A stretch of DNA of 6,751 nt, taken from positions 1-6,751 of the forward strand of contig DXZV01000095.1 of assembly GCA_019419485.1 (NCBI GenBank), given 5' to 3'. The notes below the pieces were generated by a model, which was given only the letters and a program-made list of their open reading frames with translations, ran no database searches and had not been told where the DNA came from. This stretch comes from Collinsella sp. Lineage in GTDB: Bacteria; Actinomycetota; Coriobacteriia; Coriobacteriales; Coriobacteriaceae. The position numbers were made by a program, and so were the translations under genes. Positions within the stretch are counted from its first letter, which is position 1. Each line of letters starts with the position of its first letter. Below are positions 1 to 5,034 of this stretch, one piece after another.

Positions 1-396
1 GTGAACGAATCGAGCATCGGGTTGATGGTTTTTGCGCAGGCGACCGTCCTCGCGATCGCATATTTCGTCAGCCGCGAAACTGCGAATGTTGCCCCGGTTG
101 AGAGCGACGGAACGTCGCGGCTCAAAGCCAACCGGATGCCGCTCGTGTTTTACGCTTTAGGCATTTTGGCTTCGGCGTCCTCTTATGTGATTGCCAACGC
201 CGGCCGCATAGCCTATTACTTCACCGTATTAGGCCCCGTGATTTTCGGAGGCTTCGTGAAGGACGCTCGGAAAATAAAAGCCCGTTTTTGTCTTGGCTGT
301 TTTCTAGTTGTCTGGTTCCTTTTCTACGCCTTTTATGCCTATCTGCTTCATACCGGGCTTGGTATCGAGTCTTATTCGTTCGTCTGGATGGGGTAA
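1..396 (+). CDS. EpsG-like polysaccharide polymerase, C-terminal part
   Basis: This is the C-terminal 131 codons of an integral membrane protein whose beginning lies left of the window. The GTG at position 1 is probably an internal Val codon. Four hydrophobic segments are visible, at about residues 5-23, 46-66, 70-86 and 96-117, separated by short charged loops (RETAN, KDARKIKAR). The segment NAGRIAYYF, with Arg69, followed by a further span and a short tail ending YSFVW, resembles the end of EpsG-family and related O-antigen/exopolysaccharide polymerases, which join repeat units at the outer face of the membrane. The position directly before flippase, epimerase and acetyltransferase genes fits that role. 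The family call rests on general pattern and context because the more diagnostic N-terminal two thirds is absent. Another multi-span polysaccharide protein is possible. Confidence 0.6.
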   Translation: MNESSIGLMVFAQATVLAIAYFVSRETANVAPVESDGTSRLKANRMPLVFYALGILASASSYVIANAGRIAYYFTVLGPVIFGGFVKDARKIKARFCLGCFLVVWFLFYAFYAYLLHTGLGIESYSFVWMG

Positions 397-400
397 ATAG

Positions 401-421
401 TGCCCGAAACCGTTTCGGGCA
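401..421 (+). repeat. Perfect 10-base inverted repeat after the polymerase gene
   Basis: TGCCCGAAAC at 401-410 is the exact reverse complement of GTTTCGGGCA at 412-421, with one base between. In RNA the stem would be about 8 bp with a small loop. It begins four bases after the polymerase stop codon. No T run follows (next bases TATACGAGC), so it is not a standard intrinsic terminator. It could be a weak or factor-dependent terminator, an mRNA 3'-end stabiliser or a protein-binding palindrome. Confidence 0.6.
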
Positions 422-539
422 TATACGAGCAAAGTCTACGTTGGTGGTTTGCATACGCCCAGGGCTTGTTCCATGTGTAGCGCAGAGAATTAAAAAGTAA
501 AACGCTTTGTTTAAGCTCGGACTTAAGGAAATTGTATAT

Positions 540-1487
540 ATGGAAAGCAAAATTAAAAAATACCTAAGTGACCCGTGGATGGCCTACTGTGCCTTTACGT
601 CGAAGGGTCTAACGAAATGGGTTTCCGACAGGACGCACCTTCGATTGATGCATCGCGCCAAGTTGGGCATGTGGCCTAGCATAGACTCGCCGGTGACCTT
701 CACTGAGAAGATGCAGTGGCTGAAGCTTAACGATCACAACCCTGCGTACACGACCATGGTCGACAAGTACCGCGCTAAGGACCTCATTGCCTCGCGTGTG
801 GGCTCCGAGCACGTGGTCAAGACGTTGGGCGCCTGGAATTCCGCTGATGACATCGATGTGAGTGGGCTACCGGAGAAGTTCGTACTCAAAACGAATCACG
901 ACTGCGGCGGCGTGCTCATCTGCACTGACAAGGGACACTTCGATCTCAACAGTGCCAAGGACTTTTTTCGGGGTCATTTGAAGCAGAATTATTTTTACGG
1001 GTGCAGGGAATGGCCTTACAAGAACGTGAAGCCCGTCGTGTTCGCCGAGGAGTTCTTGGAGAGCGAGGGCGATAATGCCCGTGATGAAGACGATAACTGG
1101 GAAGGCATCGACGAGTTCGACTTCTTCTGCTTTGACGGGGAACCCCGGCTGATTTCTTATTGCCACGGGGACAAGAACGATTCTGAGAAGAGGTACAACG
1201 ATTTCTACGACACTGAGTGGAATCTGCTGCCTTTGGCGATGGGATACGCGAGTTCCGAAGAGACGATCCCTGCCCCGGAGCAGCTCAGCGAGATGCTCGA
1301 GCTATCAAGGAAACTGAGTGACGGTGTACCTTTCTTGAGGGTCGACCTCTTCATCTGCAAGGGGCGCGTTCTCGTCGGCGAGCTGACTTTCTACCCGTGG
1401 GGCGGGTTTACGCCTTTCAGCCCCGCTGAGGCGGAGAGGACGTTGGGGCAAATGGTTTCTTTGCCCCAACGTGAAAACGAGGAATGA
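540..1487 (+). CDS. TupA-like ATP-grasp polysaccharide biosynthesis protein
   Basis: The ATG at 540 gives 315 residues and is preceded by AAGGAA at 525-530, nine bases upstream. A TTG at 507 in the same frame has no comparable ribosome site. The protein resembles the TupA-like ATP-grasp family. Visible family-type segments are FTEKMQWLKLND (54-65), DKYRAK (75-80), FVLKTNHDCGG (114-124), REWPYKNVKP (156-165), VVFAEEFLES (166-175), EFDFFCFDGEPRLI (192-205), FLRVDLFICKGRVLVGEL (265-282) and TFYPWGGF (283-290). The Lys, Glu and Asp of these blocks are plausible ATP/Mg ligands. TupA of alkaliphilic Bacillus takes part in teichuronopeptide synthesis, so members are thought to ligate amino acids to uronic acids or to modify glycans; the exact substrate here is unknown. 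There is no signal peptide or membrane span, so it is probably cytoplasmic. An acidic stretch at 176-188 (SEGDNARDEDDNW) may be an insertion. Its stop overlaps a small ORF by ATGA. Confidence 0.82.
   Translation: MESKIKKYLSDPWMAYCAFTSKGLTKWVSDRTHLRLMHRAKLGMWPSIDSPVTFTEKMQWLKLNDHNPAYTTMVDKYRAKDLIASRVGSEHVVKTLGAWNSADDIDVSGLPEKFVLKTNHDCGGVLICTDKGHFDLNSAKDFFRGHLKQNYFYGCREWPYKNVKPVVFAEEFLESEGDNARDEDDNWEGIDEFDFFCFDGEPRLISYCHGDKNDSEKRYNDFYDTEWNLLPLAMGYASSEETIPAPEQLSEMLELSRKLSDGVPFLRVDLFICKGRVLVGELTFYPWGGFTPFSPAEAERTLGQMVSLPQRENEE
1440..1472 (+). promoter_or_regulatory. Strong hairpin in the last codons of the TupA-like gene
   Basis: Positions 1440-1452 and 1460-1472 are perfect reverse complements: 13 bp including GGGGC, with a seven-base loop TGGTTTC. 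It lies within the codons for TLGQMVSLPQR and ends 12 bases before the stop codon. There is no following T run, so it is unlikely to be a simple intrinsic terminator. A partial attenuator, an mRNA processing or stability element between the first and later genes, or a translation-pausing structure are possibilities. Confidence 0.6.
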
Positions 1488-1570
1488 TGGCAAACGAAAG
1501 CTGCATTCAGTGCGTGCGCATGGATAATCAGCCAGTAAGCGCGCTCCGGCGTTTCTTCATGGAGGTTTAG
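1484..1570 (+). CDS. Possible 28-codon leader peptide between TupA-like gene and flippase
   Basis: A small ORF starts at ATG 1484, overlapping the TupA-like stop codon as ATGA; a second in-frame ATG is at 1487. It ends with TAG at 1568-1570, one base before the flippase ATG at 1572. It encodes 28 residues including CIQC and a basic ALRRFF, with no family I recognise. GAGGA at 1479-1483 is a ribosome-site-like sequence but sits very close to the starts. The exact fit between two genes suggests translational coupling: ribosomes finishing here would cover the flippase ribosome site and could open the hairpin that hides it. It could equally be chance, since an open stretch of this length is common. 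Confidence 0.25.
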   Translation: MMANESCIQCVRMDNQPVSALRRFFMEV

Positions 1571-1593
1571 TATGTCCGACACAAAAGACCTCC
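1561..1593 (+). promoter_or_regulatory. Flippase ribosome site that can be hidden in a hairpin
   Basis: GGAGG at 1561-1565 lies six bases before the ATG at 1572 and is the obvious Shine-Dalgarno site of the flippase. Its sequence GGAGGT (1561-1566) is perfectly complementary to ACCTCC at 1588-1593 in codons 6-8 of the gene. With a U-G and a U-A pair added the stem reaches 8 bp, with the start codon in a 17-base loop. Such a fold would lower initiation unless a ribosome coming from upstream opens it. The pairing is seen directly; regulation is inference. Confidence 0.4.
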
Positions 1594-3038
1594 GGGCGAG
1601 GTCGGCAAGCGCGGCAAAGTGGTCTCTGGCAACCGAGATTATCGCCAAAATCATCTCGCCTATCTCGCAGCTCGTCTTAGCGAGGCTGCTGGCGCCAGAG
1701 GCGTTTGGCATGGTGGCGACCGTCACCATGGTAGTGAGCTTTGCCGACATGTTCGCGGACGCCGGGTTCCAGAAGTACCTGGTGCAACACAGCTTCCGAG
1801 ACAAAAAAGACCTGCATGCCAACGCTAACGTGGCCTTTTGGACGAACTTCGGCATATCGGTGGTCCTGTGGTGTCTCATTGCCATATTCAACGATCCGGT
1901 GGCCACCTTCGTGGGCAATCCGTCGCTGGGCTTTCCCTTGGCCGTGGCCTGCCTCTCTCTCCCGTTGACGTCGTTTTCGAGCATTCAGATGGCGTTGTTC
2001 CACCGTAATCTCGATTTCAAGTCGCTTATGCCGGTGAGACTGACGTCGACCTTACTTAACTTCGGCTCGACGCTTGTACTGGCGTTTATGGGATTTGGTT
2101 ACTGGTCACTTATCGTTGGCACTTTGGCGGCGAATATTGTAAATGCAGTGGGGCTGACTCTGCTGTCTGAGTGGAAGCCGCGTTTTTTCTACTCCTTCAA
2201 CATGCTGAAGGCTATGTTCTCATTCAGCGGATGGACGCTTTTGGAGTCGTTCACCATATGGCTTTCCTCTTGGGCGGGCACCTTTATCGTGGGGCATTTC
2301 CTGGGTGCGGCTGAGTTGGGATATTACAAGACGCCAGTCACCTTTGTGAGCGGGTGCTTCGGGATTATCACGAACGCTACGACGCCCATCTTGTTCTCGT
2401 CACTTTCGCGCCTTCAGTTTGATCGGGAAGAATACGTTGCTTATCTGCGACGCTTCCAGTTCATGGTGGCATTGTTCCTGTTGCCGTTGTCTGCGGGTAT
2501 CTTCGTATTCCGCGAGCCTTTGGTGGCCCTGTTGCTCGGCGATCAGTGGGGCGAGGCGACGCTCATGTTCGGGTTGTATGGGCTGGTGCAGGGGCCGATG
2601 GTGCTGCTCTCATACTACAGCAGCGAGATGTATCGCTCTCTTGGTAAACCGCGCGTGTCTACGCTTGTGCAGGTGATGTACCTCGTGTTGATGACGCCGC
2701 TTATGACCGTGGCGGCTATGCAAGGGTTCGATGCCGTCGTGTGGGCTGATGCGGGATTGAGAATCCTTTTGATTGCTATCAACCAAGTGGTCACATATTT
2801 CGTGGTTGGCCTTTCGTTTGGGCGCACTATGTTGTCGCTCAAGGAGCCCATTTTCTGCACATCGATGATGTGCGCATTTGCATGGGTGACGTATGGACTC
2901 GCATCTAGCAACTGGCTTGGCGTCGGGTTGGACATTGTAGGGTGCGTCGTTGTCTATTTCGCGATTTGCTTTGCTTTGCCCAAGAGTAGGAGGGTGCTGC
3001 TGAAGCTGGTCAAGGGCGGCGGCTTTAAAACGTTTTGA
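1572..3038 (+). CDS. Wzx-type polysaccharide flippase (MOP superfamily)
   Basis: This 488-residue protein has repeated hydrophobic spans along its whole length, as expected for a 12-14-span flippase that moves lipid-linked repeat units across the cytoplasmic membrane. The segment LARLLAPEAFGMVA (36-49), followed by a hydrophobic span and FADAGFQKYLVQ (61-72), is typical of the WzxC/TuaB-like branch. The short loop FHRNLDFKSL (143-152) and LGYYKTPVTF (249-258) also fit this group. The C-terminal half (299-470) carries about six further spans, and the tail is basic (KSRRVLLKLVKGG). Start ATG 1572 is fixed by GGAGG at 1561. It is 84 bases downstream of the TupA-like gene, and the next gene starts 66 bases after its stop. 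Length and spans look intact. The export substrate cannot be read from sequence but is presumably the repeat unit made by this operon. Confidence 0.9.
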   Translation: MSDTKDLRARSASAAKWSLATEIIAKIISPISQLVLARLLAPEAFGMVATVTMVVSFADMFADAGFQKYLVQHSFRDKKDLHANANVAFWTNFGISVVLWCLIAIFNDPVATFVGNPSLGFPLAVACLSLPLTSFSSIQMALFHRNLDFKSLMPVRLTSTLLNFGSTLVLAFMGFGYWSLIVGTLAANIVNAVGLTLLSEWKPRFFYSFNMLKAMFSFSGWTLLESFTIWLSSWAGTFIVGHFLGAAELGYYKTPVTFVSGCFGIITNATTPILFSSLSRLQFDREEYVAYLRRFQFMVALFLLPLSAGIFVFREPLVALLLGDQWGEATLMFGLYGLVQGPMVLLSYYSSEMYRSLGKPRVSTLVQVMYLVLMTPLMTVAAMQGFDAVVWADAGLRILLIAINQVVTYFVVGLSFGRTMLSLKEPIFCTSMMCAFAWVTYGLASSNWLGVGLDIVGCVVVYFAICFALPKSRRVLLKLVKGGGFKTF

Positions 3039-3104
3039 GGTCTGTAATTAACTTGTTGGGAGTTCCATCTCAGGACTTCCTTAAAACGAAAGAGTGGGGT
3101 ATAT

Positions 3105-4145
3105 ATGCAGGATAGAAAAGTCCTCGTCACTGGCGCCGCCGGCTTCATCGGGGCGTTTCTGGTGAAGCGGCTGCTCGAAACCACCGACGACGCGATCATC
3201 GGTCTGGACAACGTGAACAGCTACTACGACCCTGGCATCAAGGAGGCTCGCCTGCGAATGCTGGCGGAGGTGGACAAGGCGGGGCGTTTCGCCTTCGTGC
3301 GCGGCGACCTGTGCGATGCCGCGTTGATAGAGCGCCTGTTCGCTGAGAACGGCTTCGACGTTGTGGTGAACTTGGCCGCCCAGGCCGGTGTGCGATACTC
3401 CATCGAGAACCCCAAGGCCTACATAGACAGCAACCTGGTAGGGTTCTTCAATATATTGGAGGCTTGCAGGCGCCACCCGGTGAAGCATCTTGTCTACGCG
3501 AGCTCTTCCTCCGTCTACGGCGGCAACGAGAAAGTGCCTTTCTCGGAGGACGACCGTGTAGACTCTCCGGTGAGCCTGTACGCCGCCACAAAGAAGTCCA
3601 ACGAGCTAATGGCCGCGGCCTACTCCAAGCTTTACTCCATCCCAGCCACGGGCCTGCGCTTCTTTACGGTGTATGGGCCCATGGGAAGGCCCGACATGGC
3701 ATACTTCGGCTTCACCGAGAAGTTGCGTCGTGGCGATACGATTAAGATTTTCAACATGGGCGATTGTAAGCGCGACTTTACGTACGTGGACGATATTGTG
3801 GAGGGCGTGCGCAGGGTCATGGACGGCGCTCCTGAGGTCAAGATCGGTGTTGATGGTTTGCCAATGGCCGCTCATCGCGTGTATAACATCGGCAATTCGA
3901 ATCCCGAGAACTTGCTGATCTTCGTTGATACGCTGCAGCGTGTGCTGGTTGAGGAGGGCGTGCTCCCCGCCGATTACGATTTCGAGGCGCATAAGCAGCT
4001 CGTTCCTATGCAGCCTGGTGACGTGCCTGTAACCTATGCGGATACTGGCGCCTTGGAGCGCGATTTTGGTTACAAACCCGCAACGCCGCTCGAGGACGGT
4101 CTTCGTGAATTCGCGAAGTGGTATCGCGAGTTCTACGGGAATTAG
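3105..4145 (+). CDS. UDP-glucuronate 4-epimerase (SDR family)
   Basis: This 346-residue extended short-chain dehydrogenase/reductase is predicted to interconvert UDP-glucuronate and UDP-galacturonate in the cytoplasm. The NAD-binding motif is TGAAGFIG (9-16, glycines 10, 13 and 16), with the acidic residue of the Rossmann fold at GLDN (33-36). NLAAQAGVRYS (89-99) is characteristic of this epimerase group. The catalytic elements are SSSSVYG (133-139) and Tyr159-x-x-x-Lys163 in SLYAATKK. The block TGLRFFTVYGP (182-192) followed by GRPDMAYFGFT (194-204) and KRDFTYVDDIVEG (222-234) separates it from UDP-glucose 4-epimerase and dTDP-glucose dehydratase and matches UDP-glucuronate epimerases. It is full length with no missing key residue. 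ATG 3105 has a weak GTGGGG ribosome site at 3094-3099. Its stop is 13 bases before the acetyltransferase start, so the two are probably translated in step. It supplies acidic sugar precursor for the polysaccharide. Confidence 0.92.
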   Translation: MQDRKVLVTGAAGFIGAFLVKRLLETTDDAIIGLDNVNSYYDPGIKEARLRMLAEVDKAGRFAFVRGDLCDAALIERLFAENGFDVVVNLAAQAGVRYSIENPKAYIDSNLVGFFNILEACRRHPVKHLVYASSSSVYGGNEKVPFSEDDRVDSPVSLYAATKKSNELMAAAYSKLYSIPATGLRFFTVYGPMGRPDMAYFGFTEKLRRGDTIKIFNMGDCKRDFTYVDDIVEGVRRVMDGAPEVKIGVDGLPMAAHRVYNIGNSNPENLLIFVDTLQRVLVEEGVLPADYDFEAHKQLVPMQPGDVPVTYADTGALERDFGYKPATPLEDGLREFAKWYREFYGN

Positions 4146-4158
4146 CTGGGTGATAGCA

Positions 4159-4668
4159 ATGTCGAATGTATACAGCAGTGACCGTATTCGCTTTGGGGGG
4201 GGGTCTATTCTCTCAAACCATGCTTTGAGGTTTGTTTGGCTACTTCGAAAGTGCCAGAATTCGCACAATCCTTTATGGCATCTTTTTCGAAAGAGGATGG
4301 CTTGCAAATATGGTCTCGAGATCGCGCCTGCCACCTCGATTGGCGAAGGCTTGTATCTGGGTCACGCTTTTGGCATTACGGTAAACCCGAATGCCGTTAT
4401 CGGTCGCAACTGCAATATGCACAAAGGTGTGACAATTGGTCGGGAAAACCGCGGCAAACGAAAAGGTGCGCCTGTTCTTGGCGATTGCGTTTGGCTTGGT
4501 GTCAACTCAACTATTGTTGGTGGCGTTCGTTTAGGCAACGACGTTCTCGTTGCACCGAACACTTATGTTAACTGCGACGTACCAAGCCATTCGATTGTGA
4601 TTGGGCACCCATGCAAAATCATTTCTCGAGATGGGGCAACAGACGAATATATAAACAACAGGGTCTGA
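4159..4668 (+). CDS. Hexapeptide acetyltransferase, serine acetyltransferase-like, with G9 tract
   Basis: ATG 4159 gives 169 residues and follows GGTGAT at 4149-4154, a good match to the 16S tail; the open frame extends further upstream only into the epimerase gene. After an alpha-helical N-terminus (about 1-52) comes a left-handed beta-helix domain with hexapeptide-type repeats: SIGEGLYLGHAFGITVNPNA (60-79), VIGRNCNMHKGVTIG (80-94), VLGDCVWLGVNSTIVGGV (106-123) and LGNDVLVAPNTYVNCDVP (125-142), then IVIGHPCKII (146-155). His69 in GHAFG corresponds to the active-site His region of CysE-type enzymes, and the loop ENRGKRKG (96-103) is typical of polysaccharide-locus members that end in YINN. 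In this setting O- or N-acetylation of a sugar is more likely than cysteine synthesis. Codons 13-15 are nine consecutive G (4195-4203), making the gene a candidate for on/off switching; as given it is in the ON frame. Base composition is less GC-rich than the epimerase or the next gene. Confidence 0.85.
   Translation: MSNVYSSDRIRFGGGSILSNHALRFVWLLRKCQNSHNPLWHLFRKRMACKYGLEIAPATSIGEGLYLGHAFGITVNPNAVIGRNCNMHKGVTIGRENRGKRKGAPVLGDCVWLGVNSTIVGGVRLGNDVLVAPNTYVNCDVPSHSIVIGHPCKIISRDGATDEYINNRV
4195..4203 (+). repeat. G9 homopolymer inside the acetyltransferase, possible phase-variation tract
   Basis: Nine consecutive G encode Gly13-Gly14-Gly15. With eight G the frame would reach TGA at 4226-4228 after 22 residues. 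With ten G the +1 frame stays open to a stop at 4569-4571 but encodes unrelated sequence, so the beta-helix is lost. A G run of this length early in a glycan-modifying gene is the classic form of a slipped-strand contingency locus in other bacteria. Whether it varies here is not visible from one sequence. Confidence 0.75.
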
Positions 4669-4706
4669 ATAATAAAAACGGTTTTACATGTCTTATCCAG
4701 GATAGA

Positions 4707-4715
4707 GGGGGGGGG
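4707..4715 (+). repeat. Second G9 homopolymer, downstream of the acetyltransferase
   Basis: Nine consecutive G begin 38 bases after the acetyltransferase stop codon, preceded by the palindrome TATCCAGGATA (4694-4704). It is the same length as the run inside the gene. It lies in no recognised coding frame. It could vary in length and affect transcript end or spacing, but no function is shown. Confidence 0.7.
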
Positions 4716-4722
4716 ATCGTCT

Positions 4723-4746
4723 TCGCTAATTACAGCGAGTTAGCGA
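4723..4746. repeat. Short inverted repeat in the intergenic region
   Basis: TCGCTAA at 4723-4729 is the reverse complement of TTAGCGA at 4740-4746, with a ten-base spacer that itself contains GCGAG. It could be a weak operator or the base of a small hairpin. There is no T run, so it does not look like a terminator. Confidence 0.35.
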
Positions 4747-4911
4747 CTCAGTGAGCTTTGGCGCGCTCTGATGCGAGCGGAAGGTGAAGCAAACTGGAAC
4801 GGGTAGTAGATTCCCAGAAGCTATATGCAACGTGAGTGTCAAAGATAGCGCGTCTTAACGCATAACCCTGCATTCCTCCTTTCACCGACTGGCAAAACGA
4901 TTTACACCTAA

Positions 4912-4940
4912 TTGTCGACATTACCCACGCGATTTATCTT
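4912..4940 (+). promoter_or_regulatory. Candidate sigma-70-type promoter for the LPKTA protein
   Basis: TTGTCG at 4912-4917 and TATCTT at 4935-4940 are separated by exactly 17 bases, each matching four of six consensus positions. Transcription would start near 4947, leaving a leader of roughly 85-90 bases before ATG 5035. The -35 area overlaps the palindrome TGTCGACA (4913-4920). The match is moderate and was found by eye. Confidence 0.35.
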
Positions 4941-5034
4941 TGCCCCCGCATCGATCTCGCTAAACTAATAACTGCTGCTACCAGGGCATTTTCTGGTGCA
5001 CATTCTATTGGCTCCTGCGAAGATCGGAGCGGGT

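Larger units (their letters stand above)
4669..5034. other. Intergenic region without a convincing gene
   Basis: This 366-base gap separates the polysaccharide operon from the GC-rich surface-protein gene. It is clearly richer in A+T than the gene to its right. It contains an 11-base palindrome TATCCAGGATA at 4694-4704, a G9 run, an inverted repeat at 4723-4746 and a possible promoter at 4912-4940. No intrinsic terminator with a T run was found after the acetyltransferase; TAAAA/TTTTA at 4673-4686 is only a weak AT hairpin. A 41-codon minus-strand frame (4748-4873) is discussed among the rejected items. Confidence 0.6.

Noticed and set aside
507..539. TTG at 507 as start of the TupA-like protein
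   Set aside because: There is no good ribosome site before it, whereas AAGGAA lies nine bases before ATG 540.
1391..1984. A 197-codon open frame on the minus strand opposite the TupA-like and flippase genes
   Set aside because: It runs antisense to two well-supported genes across their junction, has no recognisable motif and no ribosome site, and is explained by codon bias of the + strand genes.
4036..4158. Upstream extension of the acetyltransferase frame into the epimerase gene
   Set aside because: The extra residues overlap the epimerase C-terminus and match nothing in the acetyltransferase family. ATG 4159 has a good GGTGAT ribosome site.
3606..4334. A 242-codon minus-strand open frame opposite the epimerase
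   Set aside because: The + strand epimerase is intact with all family motifs; the antisense product is low-complexity and unrecognisable.
4673..4686. TAAAA/TTTTA hairpin as terminator of the polysaccharide operon
   Set aside because: The stem is five A-T pairs with no GC core and no following T run, so it would not terminate transcription reliably.
4748..4873. A 41-codon minus-strand frame beginning right after AAAGGAGGA
   Set aside because: The ribosome-like sequence is only one base from the ATG, too close for normal initiation. The peptide has no recognisable features and no clear promoter. It stays a weak possibility only.
4996..5034. GTG at 4996 as start of the LPKTA protein
   Set aside because: ATG 5035 has GGAG at a proper distance and leaves a standard signal peptide; the extra 13 residues would only lengthen its front.
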